From NCBI GenBank assembly GCA_028583605.1, contig CM053335.1, positions 13,423,053 to 13,487,052 on the forward strand: DNA of 64,000 nt, read 5' to 3'. Position numbers and translations under genes: made by a program. The stretch comes from Dastarcus helophoroides. Its lineage: Eukaryota; Arthropoda; Insecta; Coleoptera; Bothrideridae. Below the pieces are notes generated by a model that had not been told where the DNA came from, did no database searches, and worked only from the letters and a program-made list of their open reading frames with translations. Below, in pieces: positions 57,301 to 64,000 of the stretch. Within the stretch, counting starts at the first letter, position 1; the number at the start of each line of letters is the position of its first letter.

Positions 57301-60063
57301 TGAGATTACAGACGAAATATCTAGATTAAAGTTGAAATTTTAAGATCAGAGCCGAAATTCCGAGAAAACAAGCCGACATTTCGTCCTTAATTTCGAAATT
57401 TCGACTTTCATCATCTAATTTCGACGTTGAAACTCGATTCGACGTTAAAACTCGAAATTTCGATTTATTTCATGAAAATGCGAGATCAAAGTCGAAATTT
57501 CGATTTTAATCTTGAAATTTCAGCCTTAAAATAGAGATTTCGATTTTTGTTCTTGAAATTTCCACTTTAATCTTGAAATTTCGAGAAAAAAGTCGAAATT
57601 CTGGTTATTAAAAATTTAAATTACTGAACGCACCCTATTGCCAACTGTCGATATTAAGTGGCAAGGAAAGTGGCGGGACGCAACTGTCATTTGCCTAATC
57701 TAATCATAGATATAGAAATTTCGAGAAAAATTTCGAAATTTCGAGAAAAAGTTAAAATTTCTAATTTAGAGTCGAAATCTTGAGATTACAGACGAAATCT
57801 CTAGATTAAATTTGAAATTTTAACATCAGAGCCGAAATTCCGAGAAAACAAGCCGACATTTCGTCCTTAATTTCGAAATTTCGACTTTCATCATCTAATT
57901 TCGACGTTGAAACTCGATTCGACGTTAAAACTCGAAATTTCGATTTATTTCATGAAAATGCGAGATCAAAGTCGAAATTTCGATTTTAATCTTGAAATTT
58001 CAGCCTTAAAATAGAGATTTCGATTTTTGTTCTTGAAATTTCCACTTTAATCTTGAAATTTCGAGAAAAAAGTCGAAATTTTGGTTATTAAAAATTTAAA
58101 TTACTGAACGCACCCTATTGCCAACTGTCGGTATTGTGAGGTAAGGAGAGTGGTGCGGCGCAACTGTTATCTGCCTGATCTAATCATAGAGTGTAGAAAT
58201 TTCGAGAAAAAAATCGAAATTTCGAAAAAAAGTTAAAATTTTTAGATTAAAGTCGAAATCTTGACATTACAGTCGAAATTTCTAGATTAAATTAAAGTTT
58301 GTGTCAAGGAACTACTAAAAGTAGTTTTAGTAGTTCGTTGACATGGTCCAATCCCGGAAGAAGTATATCCTGTACTGAAGTAGACGGGTTATAAGCCTTC
58401 TGGAGTAGTTTTGCGCATCACAATTTAAGTTACATGCGCTAGTCTCAAAATGTCTCAAAGTTTCGAGTTGAAACTCGAACTCAACTTTTTCTTTAAATCT
58501 GAAAATTTAGACGTCTTTGTAAAAATATAAAATCTTGATTAATATTTCGGGTTTGAACGGCCAAAATAAAAAAAAAACTTGAGCTGAAGTTAAAGTTTCG
58601 AGAATAAAGTTAAGAGAGTAAAGATTTGAATATTTTTTGGATTTTTGAACGTTTTGGAACCTTATATTTGGTTTAACTGTTCACTTTTTACTTTCTTTTC
58701 CTTCATGGTCTTCTTTATTTAGGAAACCCAAGGTGTCTTTGTGGCCAGTTTTGGAAAGACTAAGGATTTTCCGGCATTTTACACTCGCAAAAGCGGGTGC
58801 TTCGCCCCCTATAAAGTTGAAAATGCGCTCGAAGCAGCCAAAATCATCCATCACAGTGATGAGCTAGGGATGAATTCAGGAATGATATTCGCTGTACCGA
58901 TTCCTCAGGATTACTCCTTAGATGAGCAAGAAATCAACGAAATTATAAGTAACGCTCTTAAACTTGCCAAAGAAAAAGGAGTAACAGGCAAAGACGTGAC
59001 TCCATTTTTATTAGCGCACATCTCCAAAGTTACCGGAGGGAAGTCATTGAAGAGCAGTATCCTTTTACTATTTTTGTGTCAATTTATTTAACGACAAAAA
59101 AGCTTGAACATGATGACCATTGATTGACTATTTTGTTAATGTGATTCGTACTTTTGCCTACAGAAAATATCTGACGAATTGATGGTGAGCCCAGTCGAGA
59201 GATTGACCATGTCAGAGGAACGATTGATAAAGGCAAAACTCGGTCTTGAGTCTGATATCGAGAAAACTAGTTTGTCAACGTGACTCGCAATTTTGCCACC
59301 AAAAATCTTCTTGGAGGCAAAAACAGTCGAGAGATTGACCATGCCATGGGGACGACTTATAAATTTGGTCGAACTCACTATAAAGTTTGATCTCAGGAAA
59401 ACTATTTTGTTAAGGTGATTCACAATTTTGCCAACAAAGACCATCTGAAGAATTGATGGCAGAGGTAGTCGAAATGTTGACCATGTCTTAAGAAACGTTT
59501 CGTAAATTTAACAAAACTCAGTATAGAGTCTGATTTCGGATAAATTATTTTGATGATGTGATTCGTAGTTTTGCCAACAAAAAACTTCTGAAGAATGGAA
59601 GGTGAAAACAGTCGAAATATTGACCATGTCGTGACAATTGGTAGATTTGGCAAAACTCAGTATTGAATCTGATCTTGGAAAAACTATTCTAATGATGTTA
59701 TTCGCAATTTTATCAACAAAAACATTTGAAGATTCGAAGACACTGGGAGTTCCTAGTGGCAAAACTGCCACATTATCAAAATCGCCTTTTCAAGATCATC
59801 TTCAATACTGATACCAATTGTCTTCATCATTTAATCAATTTTTACCAGCTTTTTAGTTTACTGAACCTCTGTCGAGGTGTTAATATGAATTATTTGTGTC
59901 TCATCAGCTTAAGTAGCTTTGATTATTTCTTAACTTACACAAAGACGTAGCATTAATTAAAAATAATGCTAAGACAGCAGCCGATATAGCAGTGGAGCTG
60001 GCAAAATTGAGAAACCAAGAAGAAACTTTCGGGCCACTCGCCCCTACAGGACACAACCAAGCA
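48310..60063 (+). CDS. Pseudouridine-5'-phosphate glycosidase domain, 4 exons, continues downstream
   Basis: Exons are 48310-48546, 55378-55740, 58723-59056 and 59945-60063 (1053 nt, 351 residues so far, ending at a GTAAGT donor with no stop). The N terminus (MFKILNRRFNYFTIRTFGTT) looks mitochondrial. PsuG blocks follow: VVALESTIITHGMSFPEN, GAIPATVAIIKGKIKVGL, KTSRRDLAYVV (with the predicted ring-opening Lys), TGGIGGVHRG, DVSADLTEL, SSGVKSILDIPKTLEYLE, NSGMIFAVPIP and KNNAKTAADIAVEL. The enzyme cleaves the C-C bond of pseudouridine 5'-phosphate to uracil and ribose 5-phosphate. In many animals the domain is fused to a PfkB-type pseudouridine kinase. The open splice donor suggests that kinase exons lie beyond this window. 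For exon 4 the AAAG acceptor at 59944 was chosen because it yields SNVALIKNN. Introns are 6.8, 3.0, 0.9 and more than 3.9 kb, mostly repeats. Confidence 0.9.
48700..52680. repeat. 20-bp curved-DNA array, block 3 (T-rich on +)
   Basis: About 4 kb of degenerate TTTTTTCTCGAAATTTCGAC units in constant polarity within PsuG-gene intron 1. It is preceded at 48728 by an anchor B variant (GGGCGTAGAAATATGATCGA). A roughly 240-bp direct duplication is visible at 49560-49750 and 49770-49990. Confidence 0.88.
52270..52370 (+). repeat. Dispersed repeat R, copy 3 (fragment inside array)
   Basis: CTTTGAAGATGATAGGTTGG, CTGTCGAAACGCG, then TTAGAGCAACCTTTGTTCTG and a TTTTAGGGGACAA end. It is a clean insertion of the R core into the 20-bp array. 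Confidence 0.75.
52707..52981. mobile_element. 275-bp GC-rich MITE
   Basis: The perfect 21-bp terminal inverted repeats begin GGCTCTTCACTCTCGCCGAG. The interior is much richer in GC than the array around it and rich in TCGA/CGAG motifs. No coding capacity and no convincing target duplication. Confidence 0.8.
53001..53300. repeat. Anchor A (right half) and short A-rich array
   Basis: GGGGGCACAACTGTCATCTG at 53001 continues to the ATAGAGTATAGAAATTTCGA junction. The array polarity is reversed relative to 48.7-52.7 kb. Anchor B (AATTGATATCTTTTAAACGC) lies near 53281. Confidence 0.75.
53301..54021. other. AT-rich degenerate sequence in PsuG-gene intron 1
   Basis: T-rich low-complexity sequence, probably decayed array. 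No element boundaries or exons are seen. Confidence 0.4.
54092..54275. repeat. Dispersed repeat R, copy 4, foldback form
   Basis: GTGAAACGGACTGGGCCTTG starts the copy. CCCCTGAAATCAAAAAAGAG and TTTCTTGGTTTCAGGGGACA are facing arms, with GTAGCTCTAACGCGTAGTTA between them. It lies inside the Tigger-like element. Confidence 0.7.
54290..54600 (+). mobile_element. Possible solo LTR inside the Tigger-like element
   Basis: Contains GGGATTTATATAGGGGATCC, a TATA-like promoter, followed about 100 bp later by GAAATAAAGTGCTT, a possible R-region polyadenylation signal, and an upstream GC-richer segment. Exact ends and target duplication were not established. Confidence 0.35.
54690..55377. other. 3' part of PsuG-gene intron 1
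   Basis: Unassigned sequence ending at the ATTTTAG acceptor of exon 2. A 104-residue ORF at 54898-55212 has no family match that I recognise and is not annotated as a gene. Confidence 0.4.
55803..55945. repeat. Foldback repeat S, copy 2
   Basis: Starts GATAACGAAGGCTTCCACGG as in copy 1 and forms a near-perfect hairpin between AGGATATACTTCTTCCGGGA and CCGAAAAAGTATATCCTGTA, with AAAAGTAGTTTTAGTAGTTC at the tip. It lies in PsuG-gene intron 2. Confidence 0.8.
55946..56519. other. Unassigned part of PsuG-gene intron 2
   Basis: Ordinary-complexity AT-rich DNA of unknown origin between repeat S and array block 4. No exon. Confidence 0.35.
56520..58300. repeat. Array block 4: 480-bp tandem units with anchor A
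   Basis: Equivalent GCGCAACT points of anchor A lie at 56713, 57198, 57678 and 58158, spacings 485, 480 and 480. Each unit runs anchor A, A-rich half, a switch at TTAATTTCGAAATTTCGAC, T-rich half, then the next anchor. The two units 57198-58158 are nearly identical, implying recent duplication. It lies in PsuG-gene intron 2. Confidence 0.9.
58300..58385. repeat. Foldback repeat S, copy 3 (3' part)
   Basis: GTGTCAAGGAACTACTAAAA, then TAGTAGTTCGTTGACATGGT, ending GAAGTATATCCTGTACTGAA. Only the inner stem and right arm are present. Confidence 0.75.
59115..59740. repeat. ~140-bp tandem repeat in PsuG-gene intron 3
   Basis: About 4.5 diverged copies with periods 132-143 bp, marked by GTCGAGAGATTGACCATG-type sequence at 59194, 59326, 59468 and 59611 and by ATTTTGCCAACAAA between them. 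It is unrelated to the 20-bp array. Confidence 0.85.
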
Positions 60064-60430
60064 GTAAGTAGCTCTTACTGGTTTTTTTTCGCATTAATCC
60101 ACCAAAATGAACAATTTTTGACTCATAACGTTGTATTTTTATTCAAATTTCAACAAAAATTCAATAAAATATCAAGCATACTTTCCGTTCTGTTATCTAT
60201 ATTCGAATGCAGTCTATGTCTCTCACATTCTATAGTAACTGCGGAACCACGCCCATAACTTCCATCTGCAACATCCCTAGCAACCTAGTGCGCGTCTTTA
60301 CCACTTAACGACACTTTTGATGTCAGCGGGGGCCATGTACATTCGGTAATCCACCTAATAATAACAAAGTCATATAATCGACACTAAATGAAATGAGTAC
60401 TTTCCATTCTATTATCTATGTTCGAATGCA
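60064..60430. other. Start of the next PsuG-gene intron, with a ~60-bp direct repeat
   Basis: TTCGAATGCAGTCTATGTCT occurs at about 60201 and again at about 60420 within a roughly 60-bp repeated segment (60178-60238 and 60397-60457), bracketing about 160 bp of unique sequence. No exon is seen. Confidence 0.55.
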
Positions 60431-63400
60431 GTCTATGTCTCTCAAATTCTATTTTAATGTTGAAATTTCGGCCTTAAAATAGAGATTTCGATTTTTTTAA
60501 ATAAACTTTGTGCTTAGAAGCTTCAACTGTAATATTTTTTATGGAAATTTCGAATTTAAATTCAAATTTTCCAGGCTTTTTAAGGTCAATCATGTTTTTT
60601 AAAAATTTAGAATTTACTCATTTTGAATTTGTTACGAAGACGTAGAAAGGACATCCAATAAAATGGTTTTTTTTTAGAAATTTCGAGTTTAAAGTCGAAA
60701 TTTTGACTTTAATTTCGAGATTTTGACTTTAATCTCGAAATTTCGACTTTAATCTCGAAATTTCGTCTTAAATCACGACATTTCGACGATAAAACTCTAA
60801 ATTTTAACGTTAAAACTCTAAATTTGTACTTTAAACTCGAAATGTCGACTTTTTTCTTGAAATTCAGAGATTAAAGTCGAAATTTTGACTTTTATTTTGA
60901 AATTTCAACTTTAATCACGAAATTTCGATGATAAAACTCTAAATTTTCACGTTAAAACTCTAAATTCGTACTTTAAACACGAAATGTCGACTTTTTTTTT
61001 GAAATTCCGAGATTAAAGTTGAAATTTTGACTTTAATCACGAAATTTCGACTTTAAAACTCGAAATTTTGACGTTAAAGCTTGAAATTTCAATTTTTTTT
61101 CATAGAAATGCGAGATTAAAGCCCAAATTTTGATTTTAATCTTGAAATTTCGGCCTTCTAATAGAAATTTCCATTTTTGTTCTTGAAATTTCCAGTTTAA
61201 TCTTAAAATTTCGCGAAAAAAGTCAAAATTTTGGTTATTAAAAATTGAAATTACTGAACACACCCTACTGCCAACTGTCTATATTGTGCGCTAAGGAGTG
61301 TGGTGGGGCGCAACTGTCATCTGCCTAATCTAATTATAGAGTATAGAAATTTTGAGTAAAATATCGAAATTTCGAGAAAAAGTAAAAATTTCTCGTTTAG
61401 AGTCGAAATATTGAGATTACAGCGAAATCTCCAGATTAAAGTTGAAATGTTAAGATTAGAGTCGAAATTTCGAGAAAAAAGTCGAAATTTCGTCCTTCAT
61501 TTCGAAATTTCGACTTTAATCATCAAGTTTCGACGTTAAAACTCGATTCGACGTTAAAACTCGGAATTTCGACTTTAAAACTCGAAATTCCAATTTTTTC
61601 ATGAAAATGCGAGATTAAAGTCAAAATTTCGATTTTAATCTTGAAATTTTGTCCTTAAAATAAAAATTTCGATTTCTTTTTCCTGAAATTTGCACTTTAA
61701 TCTTGAAATTTCGAGAAAAAAGTCGAAATTTTGGTTATTAAAAATTTAAATTGCTGGACGCACCCTACTGCCAACTGTCGATATTGTGCGCTAAGGAAAG
61801 TGGTGGGGCGCAACTGTCATCTGCCTAATCTAATCATAGAGTATAGAAATTTCGAAAAAAGTCGAAATTTCGAGAAAAAGTAAAAATTTCTAGATTAAAG
61901 TCGAAATCTTGAGATTACATCCACATTTTTAGATTAAAGTCGAAGTTTGAAGACTAGAGTCGAAATTCCGTAAAAAAGTCGTAGTTTTGTCCTCAATTTT
62001 GAAATTTCGTCTTTAATTTCGAAATTTCAACTTTCATCATCAAATTTCGACGTTAAAACTCGATTCGACGTTAAAACTCGAAATTTCGACCTTGAAACTC
62101 GAGATTTCAATTTTTGTTTTAAAAAATGCGACATTAAAGTCAAAATTTCGATTTTAATCTTGAAATTTTGTCCTTAAAATAGAAATTTCGGTTTTTTTTT
62201 GTGTCGAAATTTCCACTTTAATCTTGAAATTTCGATGAAAATGTCGAAACTTTGGTTATTACAAATTTAAATTACTGAACGCACCCTGATGCCAACTGTC
62301 GATATTGCGCGCTAAGGAGAGTGCTGTGGTGCAACCGTCATCTGACGAATCTAATCATAGAGTATAAACATTTTGAGAAAATAGTCGAAATTTCGAGAAA
62401 AAGTCAAAACTTCTAGATTAAAGTCGAAATCTTGAGATTATAATCGAATATTTTAAATTAAAGTCGAAATTTTAAGAGTAGAGTCGAAATTCCGAAAAAA
62501 AAGTCTAACTTCATCCTTAATTTCGAAATTTCGACTTTAGTCATCAAATTTCGACGTTAAAACTCGATTTGACGTTAAAACTCGATTTGACGTTAAAACT
62601 CGATTTGACGTTAAAACTCGATTTGACCTGAAAACTCAAAATTTCGACTTTAAAATTCGAAATTCGACTTTTTCCTGAAAATTTCAAAATTAAAGTCTAC
62701 TGACTTTAAAGTCAATACTATTGAACTTTAAAGTCAATATTTCGACAATATTTTAAGATTAATCTTTAAATTTCGACTTTAAACTCCAATTTTCGATTTT
62801 TTCCCCAAAACTTCGACTTTAACCTTAAAATTTGAATAAAAAAGTCAAAATTTTGGTTATTAAAAATTGAAATAAATGAACGCACCCTAATGCCAAATGT
62901 CGATAATGGGGGGTGGTAGGGCGCGACGGTCTTCTGCCAAACATAACCATAGAGAGTAGAAATTTCGAAATTTCTAGAAAAAAGTCGAAACTTCCAGAAA
63001 AAAGTCGAAATTTCGAGAAAAAAGTCAAAATTTTGGAAAAAAGTCGAAATTTCGACAAAATTTCGACAAGAAAGTCGAAATTTCGACAAAAAAGTCGAAA
63101 TTTCGAGAAAAAGTCGAAATTTCGAGAAGAAAGTCGAAATTTTGGAAAAAAGTCGAAATTTCGACAAAAAGGTCGTAATTTCGACAAAAAAGTCCAAATT
63201 TCGAGAAAAAAGTCAAAATTTCTAGATTCAAATTGAAATCTTGAGATTACAGTCAAATTTTTGAGATTAAAAGTCAAAATTTCGAGTTTAAAAACAAAAT
63301 TTCGAAAAAAAGTCGAAATTTTGAGACGAAAGTTTAAGTTTAAAATCGAAATATCAAAAAAAGTCGAAATTTCAATTTTAAACCCAAGCTTTCCAATTTT

Positions 63401-63560
63401 TTTTAAAAATTGACCCATTTTATACGTCTTTGTATATAGTTTGTGCTTTAAATTCGTACTTTTTTTGTCATAATTCTATTACAACTCAAATTGTCAACTT
63501 TTCGTAACATTTTTGACATAATTGTCAAAATTTCGATCATAATTTCGACTTTTGCTCTCG
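60430..63560. repeat. Array block 5: 500-580-bp tandem units with anchor A
   Basis: Anchor B (AGACGTAGAAAGGACATCCA) lies at about 60641. Anchor A points are at 61308, 61808, 62339 and 62921 (spacings 500, 531 and 582), with the same A-rich/T-rich alternation as block 4. A short 18-bp repeat (ACGTTAAAACTCGATTTG, about four copies) is at 62552-62625. The last part, 62945-63400, is A-rich array of high regularity. Confidence 0.88.
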
Positions 63561-64000
63561 AAATCGGCTCAAATGCAGTTATTTTTACGTTATAAGACAT
63601 TTTAGAAAAAAAACAAAAGTTGAAATTAGCGGTTATATCAGTGTGGCCAACCCAGCCAACTGTTTATGATTGAAACCGGTAAATATGAGATTAAAAACTG
63701 TAAATCCTTGTTTCATGTTAATAACTTTTCGGTGAAATAAAACTGACGAATTCTTGGTTTAATTTTGTATAGCCCGCCGTTTGTTCATTGTTTGATGTTG
63801 GCAGCGCGATGCAACGTCAATTCGAGCGGTGAGAAGTATCTATGGCTCGACCGCGCCCTGGCGGAGATAAATATGACTAATATGACAGTTAAAAGTTTGG
63901 TTGTTCGGGTTGGTTGAAGTTAATTGCCAGTCCCGCGTTTTGTTATTTTTGTACGTTAAAATTTCTTCTTGTTTGTTAAATTTCAAGCATTTTAATCCTT
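63561..64000. other. Right edge of window, unique sequence
   Basis: Moderately GC-rich sequence from about 63770 (GTTGGCAGCGCGATGCAACG). It could be a promoter or 5' UTR of another transcript or more intron of the pseudouridine gene. No kinase exon is recognised. Confidence 0.35.

Noticed and set aside
59951..60063. Alternative acceptor TAG at 59950 for the fourth PsuG-gene exon
   Set aside because: It keeps frame but gives STLIKNN. The acceptor six bases earlier restores SNVALIKNN, which fits the family better.
62825..63418. Minus-strand ORF of 197 residues and the overlapping 143-residue ORF
   Set aside because: They are direct translations of the 20-bp unit (F/L/S/R/N/K-rich 20-residue repeat) and open in several frames at once, so not evidence of a gene.

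Overview
This window comes from an animal nuclear genome, most likely an insect and possibly a beetle. The genes have short GT-AG introns, the proteins are closest to insect and vertebrate orthologues, and the intergenic DNA is AT-rich and full of MITE-type elements. The species call is an inference. I saw no bacterial operons, CRISPR arrays, rRNA or tRNA.

Genes from left to right: Fis1 (402-1873, +, 3 exons); an unrecognised single-exon 370-residue gene (2470-3582, +); PDE12 (9362-17838, +, 6 exons), whose 5.5 kb intron 3 holds a complete intronless M17 leucyl-aminopeptidase-like gene (13301-14902, +) that has lost most catalytic residues; adenosylhomocysteinase (30666-35004, -, 3 exons); THG1 tRNA-His guanylyltransferase (39161-40147, +, 2 exons); V-ATPase subunit d (40550-42131, -, 4 exons); a DZIP1-like ciliary zinc-finger gene (43509-47083, +, 7 exons); and the pseudouridine-5'-phosphate glycosidase part of a gene that continues past 60063 (48310 onward, +, at least 4 exons). 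These are unlinked housekeeping, ciliary and metabolic functions, with no operon logic. Where I joined exons, the reading frame stays open across every junction and the totals match the family lengths.

Most of the remaining sequence is repetitive. The dominant component is a degenerate 20-bp unit, TTTTTTCTCGAAATTTCGAC or its complement. It fills much of 18.9-29.9 kb, 48.7-53.3 kb, 56.5-58.3 kb and 60.4-63.5 kb. Its T-tract and AAATTT centres are 10 bp apart, so it is predicted to be curved DNA. The unit has no stop in any frame, which generates many false ORFs. Two conserved non-repetitive anchors interrupt the arrays. One of them sits where the arrays reverse polarity and organises 480-580 bp tandem units.

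Transposons include an 11.5 kb hAT-like element (18556-30035) filled with the array and a decayed LINE; several TAGGGATG-ended hAT MITEs with 8-bp target duplications; a three-copy MITE family with 9-10 bp duplications; a Tigger-like element; two families of foldback repeats; and, in PDE12 intron 4, a 368-bp inverted-repeat element carrying an intact-looking hammerhead ribozyme in one arm and a mutated one in the other.
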